Positions 1 to 8,282 of a stretch of 50,170 nucleotides of DNA are shown here, one piece after another. Within the stretch, counting starts at the first letter, position 1. Each line of letters starts with the position of its first letter. The notes under the pieces were generated by a model. The model was not told the DNA's origin. It saw nothing but the letters and a program-made list of their open reading frames with translations, and did not search any database. The translations under genes and the position numbers were made by a program. The stretch is from an uncultured bacterium. GTDB taxonomy: Bacteria > JAAXHH01. The stretch lies in NCBI GenBank assembly GCA_913051705.1, contig CAJXCW010000005.1, forward strand, positions 1 to 50,170. The letters are read 5' to 3'.

Positions 1-175
1 AAATAATACTCGGGGCATGAAGGATGCCGTCTTCCAGGCAGGGGGAAATAATCCCTGTTCGATCCAGGGGATGATAATCAGGAAACAGATCTGCAAAGCA
101 CTTTTTCTCGTACCCATCAGGGCCTGATAATCGGTAGCTAAAGTCATCCTGACTTAATCGATCACTGGTGTGCAC
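1..175 (-). CDS. 5' end of an unrecognised gene, cut by window edge
   Basis: A frame read leftwards from a GTG at 175 stays open to the window edge and gives 58 residues. The GTG is preceded by a good ribosome-binding site (GGAGG at about 181-185) and an in-frame stop lies just upstream, so this is a credible start. The peptide has a protein-like composition, with a segment reading GYEKKCFADLFPDY followed by DRTGIISPCLEDGI. I do not recognise the family. It is divergent from gatC, so the 150 bp between 176 and 326 should hold promoters for both directions. Only the first part of the protein is visible. Confidence 0.55.
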   Translation of the reverse strand, partial: MHTSDRLSQDDFSYRLSGPDGYEKKCFADLFPDYHPLDRTGIISPCLEDGILHAPSII

Positions 176-326
176 CAGCCCCTCCTATGGTCTAATTCAC
201 CTCATCAACAGACAGGCCACCTTAAAACTGCTTGATATTAAATAATAACAAATTTATTTTTTGTATAGTTAAAAAAATAGTTTGGATATTTATGAGGTCA
301 ATAATACCAATTATACGGAGTGATCC

Positions 327-680
327 ATGAACAGAAATGACACCCCTCATCCAGCATTACACATTAATACCGAACGACTCAAGCAATTACAAAAATGGGC
401 GGCTATTGCCCCGCAATCCGATGAGGAAGATCGATATCTGATTCAGGAACTCAATAATCAACTGAAGGACATGGTCATCAAAGTACTTGATCCGAATCTG
501 GATGCGGCGCTTGAGGCCATAGAACCTACCAATTACGGTGTGGACCTCACCTCCCGGTGTGCGCCCATGAGAGAGGATGCCGTAGATCCGTGGCCGGACC
601 CTGACGCCCTGTTGGATAAGGCCCCAAGGGTGAAGGATGGATACTTTGTCGTGCCGGTCAGCAAGCACGAATCGCTATAG
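327..680 (+). CDS. gatC: Asp/Glu-tRNA amidotransferase subunit C
   Basis: Small subunit of the GatCAB amidotransferase, which converts misacylated Glu-tRNA(Gln) and/or Asp-tRNA(Asn) to the amidated form in the cytoplasm; GatC belts GatA to GatB. The 117-residue product has the family's C-terminal signature, MREDAVDPWPDPDALLDKAP followed by a GYFVVP end. The N-terminal half is helical and diverged, and is slightly longer than the usual 95-100 residues. The ATG has GGAG at 317-320 with about six bases of spacing. It is the first gene of an operon with gatA and gatB, which supports the call despite weak N-terminal similarity. Confidence 0.88.
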   Translation: MNRNDTPHPALHINTERLKQLQKWAAIAPQSDEEDRYLIQELNNQLKDMVIKVLDPNLDAALEAIEPTNYGVDLTSRCAPMREDAVDPWPDPDALLDKAPRVKDGYFVVPVSKHESL

Positions 681-703
681 CCGTCAGCCTGTTGGAGCGT
701 GAT

Positions 704-2233
704 ATGCCCGATGCCTTATGGCAATATTCAGCCACCGACTTGAGGGAAATGATCCAATCCCGACAGGTCAGCGCTGTGGAAGTATGTGAGGCCCTGATAA
801 ACAGGATAGAATCTGTTGAAGGACGCAGTGGGGGCCTGGTTCAACAAGAAGATGAAATAGATACCCGGCATATCCATGCCTTTATTCATCCGTTGTCACT
901 GGAATCCGCTCGTAAAAAAGCGGATTCGATAGATGAGATGATCAGCCGGGGAGATGATCCCGGTATCCTGGCGGGTATCCCATTTGCCGTCAAAGATATA
1001 TTCTGCGTAAAAGACACCCGGACGACGGCGGCATCGTCTATCCTTGAAAATTATGTCTCCCCCTATCACAGCACCGTTGTGGAACGTATCCTGGCGGCGG
1101 GTGGCATCTTATTAGGGAAGACCAATCTGGACGAATTCGTTTACGGCTCTTCCACGGAATCGAGTGCATTTAAACCGGTCACGCGCAATCCGGTTGATCC
1201 GTCTCGTGTGCCTGGCGGTTCCAGTGGCGGCAGTGCCGCCGCCGTGGCCGCCGGTGAAGCGGTTTTATCTCTGGGGAGTGATACGGCGGGATCCATCAGG
1301 CAACCGGCCGCGTTTTGCGGTGTGGTCGGTTTGAAACCAACCTTCGGCCGGGTCAGCCGGTGGGGTCTGATTGCTATGGCAGCCAGTCTGGATTGTGTGG
1401 GCCCATTAACCAGAAACGTCAAAGATTGTGCCCTGGTCCTTCAGGTCATCGCCGGACAGGATTCTAAGGACTGGACATCGGTCACTGAACCCGTCCCTTC
1501 GTATCCGGACCTGCTCTCTGATGCTGCTGTACATCATACATTGAAGGGGCTGAAGATAGGCTGGCCTACCGAATACTTTGAAGATCCGGAATTAATCAAT
1601 CCGGATGAAAGCGCCGATATCTTGCGTGCGATAGAACGGGCGGCAGACCTGTATAAATCATTGGGTGCTGAAATAGTGCCTGTTTCCTTACCGCATACCT
1701 CCTATGCCATCCCGGCCTACTTTGTCATCTCCCGCGTAGAGTTAGCCAGCGATTTACACCGATTTGACGGGGTGAAATATGGCCACAGAACGAATCAGCC
1801 TGTCGATGATTTATACGAAATGTACGAAGCGACCCGCACGGAGGGTTTCGGCGTTCAACCTAAACAACGTGTTCTGATGGGCATGCATGTATCGAGCGCC
1901 GGGTATGCAGACCAGTTATATGATAGAGCGTTGCGCCTCAGAGCCTTGATCAGGCAGGATTTTCATCGAGCCTTTGAAAAGGTGGACCTTATTATGGCCG
2001 CCACAACGCCGACCACTGCTTTCCCCTTAGGCGGTATTTTCGGCGACACCGTCCAGATGCAGAATGCAGACAGGCTGACTGTGCCGGCGAATCATGCGGG
2101 TGTTCCGGCTATCAGCCTGCCCTGCGGTCTTGATTCATCCGGCTTGCCCATAGGCCTGCAACTCATCGGGCCGGACTTCAGAGAAGACCGGCTCTTGCAG
2201 GTGGCCTATGCGTTTGAAAAAGAAAACAACTGA
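704..2233 (+). CDS. gatA: Asp/Glu-tRNA amidotransferase subunit A
   Basis: Amidase-signature subunit of GatCAB; it hydrolyses glutamine and passes ammonia to GatB. The Ser-cisSer-Lys machinery is visible: Lys in GIPFAVKDIF, the GGSSGGSAAAVAAG block with the cis-Ser, and GSDTAGSIRQPA with the nucleophilic Ser. The family usually reads GSDTGGS, so one Gly is replaced by Ala. An in-frame TTG at 692 exists, but GGAG at 694-697 sits ideally before the ATG at 704, so I take 704. The gene starts 23 bp after gatC stops and gatB follows 19 bp after its own stop. About 509 residues, slightly longer than usual. Confidence 0.95.
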   Translation: MPDALWQYSATDLREMIQSRQVSAVEVCEALINRIESVEGRSGGLVQQEDEIDTRHIHAFIHPLSLESARKKADSIDEMISRGDDPGILAGIPFAVKDIFCVKDTRTTAASSILENYVSPYHSTVVERILAAGGILLGKTNLDEFVYGSSTESSAFKPVTRNPVDPSRVPGGSSGGSAAAVAAGEAVLSLGSDTAGSIRQPAAFCGVVGLKPTFGRVSRWGLIAMAASLDCVGPLTRNVKDCALVLQVIAGQDSKDWTSVTEPVPSYPDLLSDAAVHHTLKGLKIGWPTEYFEDPELINPDESADILRAIERAADLYKSLGAEIVPVSLPHTSYAIPAYFVISRVELASDLHRFDGVKYGHRTNQPVDDLYEMYEATRTEGFGVQPKQRVLMGMHVSSAGYADQLYDRALRLRALIRQDFHRAFEKVDLIMAATTPTTAFPLGGIFGDTVQMQNADRLTVPANHAGVPAISLPCGLDSSGLPIGLQLIGPDFREDRLLQVAYAFEKENN

Positions 2234-2252
2234 GGATCAGGATAGAATACCC

Positions 2253-3704
2253 ATGAACTATGAGACTGTCATCGGGCTGGAAATCCATGTCCAGTTAAAG
2301 ACCCAGAGTAAACTGTTCTGCGGGTGCAGCACGCGGTCGGCCTATGAGCGGGATGTCCCGCCGAACAGGCATATCTGTCCGATATGTACCGGTCATCCTG
2401 GGGTCCTGCCTCGGCCGATTAACCGGAAAGCGGTTGAACTGGCTGTCCGGCTGGCCTCTGCCGTCCGGAGTTCGATCCATCCGGAAAGTGATTTTGATCG
2501 GAAGAATTATTTTTATGCCGATCTGCCTAAAGGCTACCAGATTACCCAGCATGGTAAACCGCTGGCTGAAGGCGGTTTTATTGATTTTATCCTGGATGGG
2601 ATCGACCAGCGTATTGATTTGAACCATATGCACCTCGAAGAAGATCCGGGCAAAAGTAAAATAGAGGGGGGCGTCTGGCTGGTGGATATGAACCGGTGTG
2701 GCGTACCGCTCGTAGAAATCGTAACACAACCGGATCTCCGGTCGGCCTCTGAAGCGGCGGCCTTTGTCACTGAGTTCCGGCGTATCGTCCGCTATCTTGG
2801 CGTGAGTGAAGGCAACATGGAGATGGGGAACTTGCGTTGTGATGCCAACGTATCCATACGGCCTTCGTCATCAGATCCATTGGGTGTCAAAACAGAAATC
2901 AAAAATCTGAATTCCATCCGCTTCCTGGAAGACGCCGTCAACTGGGAAATCAAACGCCAGATCAGGGTGCTTAATGCAGGCGGTGTGATTAAGCAAATCA
3001 CGATTGCCTGGGATGATCAGGTGAAGGAAGGCCAACTTTCCAGGGAAAAAGAATCTGAAGCGGACTACAGATATTTCAGGGAACCAAATCTCATTCCTGT
3101 GGCCATCAGTGAAGCGTTCATTGCGGATGCGTCGATAGATCTTCCCGAACTACCAGCCAGACGGCTGCGACGGTATATTCGTGAACATGAAATCAGTCCG
3201 TCTGATGCCGTGACGCTGATCGATGAACGGTCGGTGGCGGATTATTTCGAATCCGTACTCATGATCTATTCAGGCGCAACCAAAAGGGCGGCGGACTGGG
3301 TTCGTAATCATGTTTTACGCGCGCTTAATGACCCGGAAAATGCGTTTAATCAGATTAACGAATTACCGGTTACGGCGGAATATCTGGCCGAGTTGCTGGA
3401 CCTGATGGACGCCGGCGTCATCAGTGATGCACTGGGCCCCCAGATATTTCAAAAGATCATTGAAACCGGTCGATCACCGAAACAGATTATCGAACAGGAA
3501 GGCCTGCGTCCCCCTGAGGAAGATGACCTCATCCAGATCATCGATCAAGTCCTCGCAGACGACCCGGAGACGGTACGAAGATACCGTGAGGGGAACGATA
3601 AAGTCCTCAACCGCCTCATCGGTCAGGTCATGAAACAAACCAGAGGACGGGCAGACGCGCAGAAGGTGCGGTGCTTACTTATCGAACGGGCGGATGCGTT
3701 ATGA
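2253..3704 (+). CDS. gatB: Asp/Glu-tRNA amidotransferase subunit B
   Basis: The kinase/transamidase subunit of GatCAB; it phosphorylates the misacylated tRNA and swaps phosphate for ammonia. The product opens with the family's YETVIGLEIHVQLKTQSKLF and keeps CPICTGHPGVLPRPIN, the YFYADLPKGYQITQ segment, and a C-terminal YqeY-like helical tail. The frame is open from a TTG at 2208, but the conserved N-terminus begins at the ATG at 2253. About 483 residues, normal for the family. It ends the gat operon and faces a convergent helicase gene 79 bp away; I saw no clear hairpin terminator between them. Confidence 0.95.
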   Translation: MNYETVIGLEIHVQLKTQSKLFCGCSTRSAYERDVPPNRHICPICTGHPGVLPRPINRKAVELAVRLASAVRSSIHPESDFDRKNYFYADLPKGYQITQHGKPLAEGGFIDFILDGIDQRIDLNHMHLEEDPGKSKIEGGVWLVDMNRCGVPLVEIVTQPDLRSASEAAAFVTEFRRIVRYLGVSEGNMEMGNLRCDANVSIRPSSSDPLGVKTEIKNLNSIRFLEDAVNWEIKRQIRVLNAGGVIKQITIAWDDQVKEGQLSREKESEADYRYFREPNLIPVAISEAFIADASIDLPELPARRLRRYIREHEISPSDAVTLIDERSVADYFESVLMIYSGATKRAADWVRNHVLRALNDPENAFNQINELPVTAEYLAELLDLMDAGVISDALGPQIFQKIIETGRSPKQIIEQEGLRPPEEDDLIQIIDQVLADDPETVRRYREGNDKVLNRLIGQVMKQTRGRADAQKVRCLLIERADAL

Positions 3705-3782
3705 AATTGAAAGCTGGGGCGTCTATATGGTTTTGATTTAAATGATCCAATAATGATGGGCTTGTCGGTACATCTCATCGGG

Positions 3783-5030
3783 CTAATTCCCGCGTTTGCG
3801 TTTTTTCTTTTTGCGCTTTTTTTTGAGCCAGGCTTCGTGGTCGTCCATCAGGGCTTTGAGCTTGTCTTCGTCGCCAAGCGTACTGATCGTTTCTGTGTAT
3901 TCTTCTTTGTTGATGTGTAGGACCTTGATCTCTTTTTTTAACAACTGTTGGATATCCGCCAGCAGCCCTTTCTCCCCCTCGCTGCAAAACGAGATGGCGC
4001 TGCCCTTGTTAAATCCGCGTCCGGTTCGGCCCACTCTGTGGACGTAGTTCTCGGGTATATCAGGCAGGTCGTAGTTCACGACGTAGTGTACGTCCGGGAT
4101 ATCGATCCCTCGGGCGCTGACATCGGTGGCGATCAGAATATTACATGTTCCTTCCTTAAACTGTTTCATGACCTCGAATCGGTCGTCCTGATCCTTTTCG
4201 CCATGAATCGTCATTGTTGAAATCTCAAAATGTTCCATGGTTCTGGCGACCCGTTCCGCACGGACCCTTGTCCGTACGAAGACGATAATTTTGCTATCGG
4301 GGTTTTCGCCGACGAATTCCTTCAGGAAAAACCGTTTGTCGTCCATTTCAACAAACATGACATAGTGCGTTACATTTTTTGAGACCGGGTCCTCCGGTGA
4401 TATCTGGATACGCACCGCAGAACTTTTAACCTGAGAATAGGCCAGTTTTTTTATTTCTTGATTTATCGTCGCGGAGAAAAACAGGGTCTGATGTCTTCGA
4501 GGCAACATCTTCTTGATGAATGTAATATCCTCGATAAAACCCAGGTCCAGCATCCGGTCCGCCTCATCGATCACCAACGTCCTGATCCGTTTCAGATCGA
4601 TATATTTCTGATGGATAAGGTCGAACATCCGTCCCGGCGTGGTGATCAGAATATCCAGGCCGTCCTGAAGTTTTTTGATCTGAGGGTCCTGCTCCACCCC
4701 GCCGTGGAGTGCATATACTTTTACTCTGGTGTGTTTCGCGAGTGTGGCGAATACCTCTCCGATCTGCATGGCCAACTCCCGCGTCGGGACCATCACGATA
4801 CAGGTGATACCGTAGACCCGTTTGCTCGTCTTGTGCTTATGTATACGGTTGATGATCGGGATGGCGAAGGCCGCCGTTTTTCCTGTACCCGTCTGGGCGA
4901 TGGCCAAGACATCCTCGCCGTTCATGATCGACGGGATGGACTTGTACTGGATATCCGTCGGCTTCTTGAATCCCATACCATCCAGATTCCGTTTTATTTC
5001 CTGGGCGATGTGGTATCGTTCGAACTTCAT
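3783..5030 (-). CDS. DEAD-box ATP-dependent RNA helicase (RhlE-like)
   Basis: Superfamily 2 RNA helicase that remodels RNA or RNA-protein complexes (ribosome assembly, mRNA decay). Visible motifs in order: Q motif near residue 28 (FKKPTDIQ), Walker A AQTGTGKT at 45-52, PTRELAMQ, TPGR, the DEAD box near residue 155 (LVIDEADRM), SAT, ARGID and HRVGRTGR. The 415-residue length is core-only apart from a very basic tail (KKKRKKKKRKRGN), a common RNA-binding extension in the RhlE group. It lies downstream of a GH32 gene on the same strand but is separated by 79 bp containing a small inverted repeat, so co-transcription is possible, not shown. Confidence 0.93.
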   Translation of the reverse strand: MKFERYHIAQEIKRNLDGMGFKKPTDIQYKSIPSIMNGEDVLAIAQTGTGKTAAFAIPIINRIHKHKTSKRVYGITCIVMVPTRELAMQIGEVFATLAKHTRVKVYALHGGVEQDPQIKKLQDGLDILITTPGRMFDLIHQKYIDLKRIRTLVIDEADRMLDLGFIEDITFIKKMLPRRHQTLFFSATINQEIKKLAYSQVKSSAVRIQISPEDPVSKNVTHYVMFVEMDDKRFFLKEFVGENPDSKIIVFVRTRVRAERVARTMEHFEISTMTIHGEKDQDDRFEVMKQFKEGTCNILIATDVSARGIDIPDVHYVVNYDLPDIPENYVHRVGRTGRGFNKGSAISFCSEGEKGLLADIQQLLKKEIKVLHINKEEYTETISTLGDEDKLKALMDDHEAWLKKKRKKKKRKRGN

Positions 5031-5051
5031 CAGAGCCTCACTGCGTTTGGC

Positions 5052-5065
5052 AGGAGCGGGCTCCT
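5052..5065. repeat. Small perfect inverted repeat between two genes
   Basis: AGGAGC-GG-GCTCCT is a perfect six-base inverted repeat with a two-base centre in the 79 bp between the DEAD-box helicase start and the GH32 stop. It has no T-run, so it is not a classic intrinsic terminator. The sequence resembles the cores of REP-type elements, but with only one copy noticed here this is a guess. Confidence 0.3.
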
Positions 5066-5109
5066 ACCAGGACATCGGGGCATGCAGGACATATTTCCAA
5101 ATGCGGTTC

Positions 5110-6633
5110 TCAGTCCCAGATAGATTTCATCTGCCAGGTGCGTAGTGAAACGAGTTTGCTGTCGACGCCCTGGGATCGGAACGAAATTCCCAGGCTGTCC
5201 TCACGATCCGGGTAGACCCGCGCCGCCACGCACTGCTTTCCATTAACAAACACTTCGACCACGCTTTTGTCTATGAATACACGAAGTTCGAGCATCTCGT
5301 CTTCTTCCAGAACAACCGGGGCGGTCTCAGGCGCACGGGAACGTACGTCAGGCGCGGTGGAGGCGTACGAGGTATCGAGGGAGATCAGACTCTGGCCTCT
5401 AAAACCGCGCTCCTTGAAGAACGCGATGCGGGTATATTCCTCTCGGTTCGGAGACCGCAGGACGTTCATTTCTACCATAGGCGCCGTACCAGGATCTATT
5501 TCGGCGATGAGTTCTATGGCATTGCCCCGGACGGTATCGAACACCACTTCTTCATTCGCGGGTAACGTGATGTTCTCGAAGTGCTTCGGCATTTCTCGAA
5601 GAGACTCCAGATCACCGGCCGGCGCCATGAACACGTCGTCTCCTTCAACCGTCAGACGTCGGGGCAGCGTCATGATCTGGTTCCAATTTCCAGTCGGTTT
5701 GCCGGGATTCATATTGAAGATGGCGATCACCCCGCCCTCGCCGTCGGGTGTGGCGGATGGGGCATGGACCCCTGATGGGACCGCAGCACCAAAATTGAAC
5801 TTCGCGCCGTGTGTCACGATGAACTTGTCTGCGACTATATCATAATCTCCAAGGAGGTACTGGCCGCCGCTCATGTGGCTGAAAAACAGCAGCATGTGCC
5901 GGTCGCCGATCGGCCAGAAATAAGGACAGGCGCCATCGTCTCCGACCAGGGTGTACGCGTCGTCTTCGACAAACGGATGGAGGTATTCCCAGTGTTCGAG
6001 GTCCGCTGATCTGAACAGAAAATTGGCACGCACCGGCTTTCCTGCCGGGCCTTCCGGCTTGGTTCCGGCTGAAAGCGAGTAGTACATCCCGTCCTTCTTC
6101 CAGATGCACGGGTCAAAGACCCGGTAGGGCAAAGCCGAACCGTCGGTCGATTTGATCGGGATGACCGCTTTATTAGCGATCTTCTGCCAGTTCAAAAGCA
6201 GCGGATCACTCGACACGGCGACCATATTGCCCACAGCAGTCCCGTGGTACATAGCAACTACCTGGTCCTGTTCCACCAGCGTAGCTCCGGAAAAGCATTT
6301 GTCTTCCGGATCGGGATAAATACAGTACGGTAAGTCCCGCCAATGAACCAGATCTTCCGATATAGCATGTCCCCAATGTTGTCTGGTATCTTCAGGTGGA
6401 TAGGCCTGATAGAACAGGTGCCAATGCCCCTGCCAGTAACAGAGCCCATTCGGATCATTCAGCATGCCTTCGGGATTGATATAATGATAAATCGGTCGGT
6501 GCGGATCGCCTGCATACGCCTTGCGTGATGCGATCAGGCGTTGCATCAGGGGATTGGTTGTGAGCGCTAATTCCTGTTCGTCGAGCGTATCCGGGAAGGT
6601 GTATTGGGGTACAAGCGATGTATAGTCCGGCAT
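5110..6633 (-). CDS. Glycoside hydrolase family 32 (fructosidase/levanase-like)
   Basis: GH32 retaining hydrolase acting on beta-fructosides (sucrose, inulin or levan). The nucleophile motif is clear: MLNDPNGLCYWQGHWHLFYQ with Asp60 as expected nucleophile. An FDPCIWK segment stands where the family has its RDP motif, with Phe in place of Arg. The N-terminal five-blade propeller is followed by a C-terminal beta-sandwich recognised by ELRVFIDKSVVEVFVNG. No signal peptide is seen, so it should act inside the cell on imported sugar. The ATG at 6633 has AGAGGAA five to six bases upstream. 507 residues, normal. It starts 30 bp after the beta-lactamase stop on the same strand. Confidence 0.92.
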   Translation of the reverse strand: MPDYTSLVPQYTFPDTLDEQELALTTNPLMQRLIASRKAYAGDPHRPIYHYINPEGMLNDPNGLCYWQGHWHLFYQAYPPEDTRQHWGHAISEDLVHWRDLPYCIYPDPEDKCFSGATLVEQDQVVAMYHGTAVGNMVAVSSDPLLLNWQKIANKAVIPIKSTDGSALPYRVFDPCIWKKDGMYYSLSAGTKPEGPAGKPVRANFLFRSADLEHWEYLHPFVEDDAYTLVGDDGACPYFWPIGDRHMLLFFSHMSGGQYLLGDYDIVADKFIVTHGAKFNFGAAVPSGVHAPSATPDGEGGVIAIFNMNPGKPTGNWNQIMTLPRRLTVEGDDVFMAPAGDLESLREMPKHFENITLPANEEVVFDTVRGNAIELIAEIDPGTAPMVEMNVLRSPNREEYTRIAFFKERGFRGQSLISLDTSYASTAPDVRSRAPETAPVVLEEDEMLELRVFIDKSVVEVFVNGKQCVAARVYPDREDSLGISFRSQGVDSKLVSLRTWQMKSIWD

Positions 6634-6663
6634 GATTTCCTCTTTGGGAATGGGGTTAAGCGG

Positions 6664-7446
6664 CTATTCCAAGATGTTGAGGTCTTTCAACAGGTTTATA
6701 GTAATCTGTATTCTGGGTGCTTGAATATCCTGAAAGCGCTTACCCTCTATATTCATTGCAAAAAAGAATACACGACCTTCTCGTTCTACATAGCCTACAT
6801 ACCACCCAAGCGCCTTTTCTACTTCACCACCAATACCACCGCCTCCGGTCTTGGCGCTCAATGTGTACAGATCTGTTTTCTCCTGGATCAACATGTCTTT
6901 TATCAGGGCGGTAGTTCTTGATGACAAATCTAATGTCTGATCATAAAATTTCTGCAAAAATCGCACCTGTTCCGTGGCTGAAATTTTAATACTGCCGTTC
7001 AGCCAGAAGCTATCAATTCCCGAGGAAATATCCTGATTGCCGTAATCGAATCGAGTCAAAAATGCCGTCATCCGTTCTGTCCCGATTTTCCGGGCAATAT
7101 CCCTATACAGCGGTACAACGGAATGTTTGATGGCTGATTTTAAATTATGCTGTTTTATCCAGGAACGGGGCCACCACGCCTCTTCAGGGTAAGACTCCTT
7201 ATCCCAGATTAGGGTGGAATTAATGTCCGCGACGACATCGGTCTCCAGGGCAATAGCCGAATTGGGGATTTTAAATGTGGAAAAAGGCGTAAAACGGGTA
7301 TTTGCTCTATCCGCGTTGTGTATCGTGTACCGGTCATTCTGTTGATCGTAGATTACAATAGTGCCCTTGAAAGCACCGAAATGGTCTCCGAATTGGGCAT
7401 ATGCCTGGGAGGAGGATACCAGAAGAATGAGCAACAGAAATCGCAT
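6664..7446 (-). CDS. Class D (OXA-type) beta-lactamase
   Basis: Serine beta-lactamase exported to the periplasm. The frame extends to 7551, but that region overlaps the upstream PhyH gene; the ATG at 7446 begins a clear signal peptide (MRFLLLILLVSSSQAYA), giving 260 residues, the usual class D size. All signature motifs are in place: STFK at 56-59 (nucleophilic Ser and the Lys normally carbamylated), SVV at 109-111, YGN at 135-137, FWLNGS around 147-152 and KTG at 199-201. It is therefore likely active, though a BlaR1-like sensor role is excluded only by its short length. It lies 22 bp after a PhyH dioxygenase gene and 30 bp before a GH32 gene, an unusual setting with no mobile-element genes beside it. 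Confidence 0.93.
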   Translation of the reverse strand: MRFLLLILLVSSSQAYAQFGDHFGAFKGTIVIYDQQNDRYTIHNADRANTRFTPFSTFKIPNSAIALETDVVADINSTLIWDKESYPEEAWWPRSWIKQHNLKSAIKHSVVPLYRDIARKIGTERMTAFLTRFDYGNQDISSGIDSFWLNGSIKISATEQVRFLQKFYDQTLDLSSRTTALIKDMLIQEKTDLYTLSAKTGGGGIGGEVEKALGWYVGYVEREGRVFFFAMNIEGKRFQDIQAPRIQITINLLKDLNILE

Positions 7447-7468
7447 GTAAGTTCTATATCCTTTATCG

Positions 7469-8257
7469 TTACCAGTCCAGTAGGGGCAGGTGTTCCGCGG
7501 ACAGATGATCCCGCATTGAGTCTGGAAAGCCCTTGTGGTATCCGGTGTCATTCAGACTCTGCGACAGTTCGGTGGCCGAGACGTCGAAGAACGAGGAAAA
7601 ATAGACATAGCGGGGTTTGTCCGTGGCATTCCCGGAAGCCGAATGTACGGCCATCGGGTTGAAAACCAGGAGATCGCCTTCGTTGGGACAGATCTCTATG
7701 CCCTTGCTTACATCGACGTCGGCTACCTCGACCGGGTTTCCTCTCAGTGCAGCCAGTTCTTCATGTGTCTTCATTTTCGCGCTGGCGCCATAGGTCCGGT
7801 GATGCGACCCCGGTACGATCATGAAGGCGGCCCCACCCGACGGGACGGTATTGAGACAATGGACCATGTGAAAGTAGGTCTGTCGCGGCACGGCTTCATA
7901 TTGTCGTGGTAAAAAGGTGAAATCCACATGCCAGCCCAGCGGACCATACGGCGGCGGATGCGGGGACGTGCGAATCAGCACTTGCTCAAGCAGCTTCAGC
8001 TCACGGGCGTGCAAACTTTGACGGGCCAGGTCAATCAAGTTGTCATTGGCAAGGATATCCGCCATAATCGCGCCGGGTATAGGGTGGCGCAGGTTTACAG
8101 ACCATTTATCAGGCGGTTTGTCCGGTTTAACGATCGGCGGTAGAAGACTATCCATATGTTCACGGATACGGCGGGTGGTCTCCGGATCGAGAAAGTTCGG
8201 GACGATGGTATACCCTGCTTCTTCCAATTGATCCAGATTCAGTGTCCTTCCAGCCAT
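7469..8257 (-). CDS. PhyH-family Fe(II)/2-oxoglutarate dioxygenase
   Basis: Phytanoyl-CoA dioxygenase-like non-haem iron oxygenase on a double-stranded beta-helix fold. The iron ligands are visible as H110-x-D112 (GWHVDF) and H205 (AVHSASGN), with R216 a few residues later in the position that holds 2-oxoglutarate. 262 residues, normal. The substrate is unknown; bacterial members hydroxylate small natural products, phosphonates or lipids as well as phytanoyl-CoA. It sits between another PhyH gene (25 bp upstream) and the beta-lactamase (22 bp downstream), so these genes probably share a transcript. Confidence 0.9.
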   Translation of the reverse strand: MAGRTLNLDQLEEAGYTIVPNFLDPETTRRIREHMDSLLPPIVKPDKPPDKWSVNLRHPIPGAIMADILANDNLIDLARQSLHARELKLLEQVLIRTSPHPPPYGPLGWHVDFTFLPRQYEAVPRQTYFHMVHCLNTVPSGGAAFMIVPGSHHRTYGASAKMKTHEELAALRGNPVEVADVDVSKGIEICPNEGDLLVFNPMAVHSASGNATDKPRYVYFSSFFDVSATELSQSLNDTGYHKGFPDSMRDHLSAEHLPLLDW

Positions 8258-8282
8258 GTTTTATATCCTCAAAAATGCCATC

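Noticed and set aside
2295-2729. 144-codon minus-strand frame within gatB
   Set aside because: Fully antisense to conserved gatB sequence; no ribosome-binding site or recognisable domain.
4458-5123. Long plus-strand open frame (221 codons) opposite the DEAD-box helicase
   Set aside because: Antisense to a gene with all helicase motifs; its product is not protein-like and matches no family I know.
5267-5845. 192-codon plus-strand frame opposite the GH32 gene
   Set aside because: Ser/Arg-rich shadow of a clear coding sequence.
7446-7551. Longer N-terminus for the beta-lactamase
   Set aside because: It would overlap the PhyH gene and place a Cys-rich non-signal stretch before a clear signal peptide; ATG 7446 fits better.
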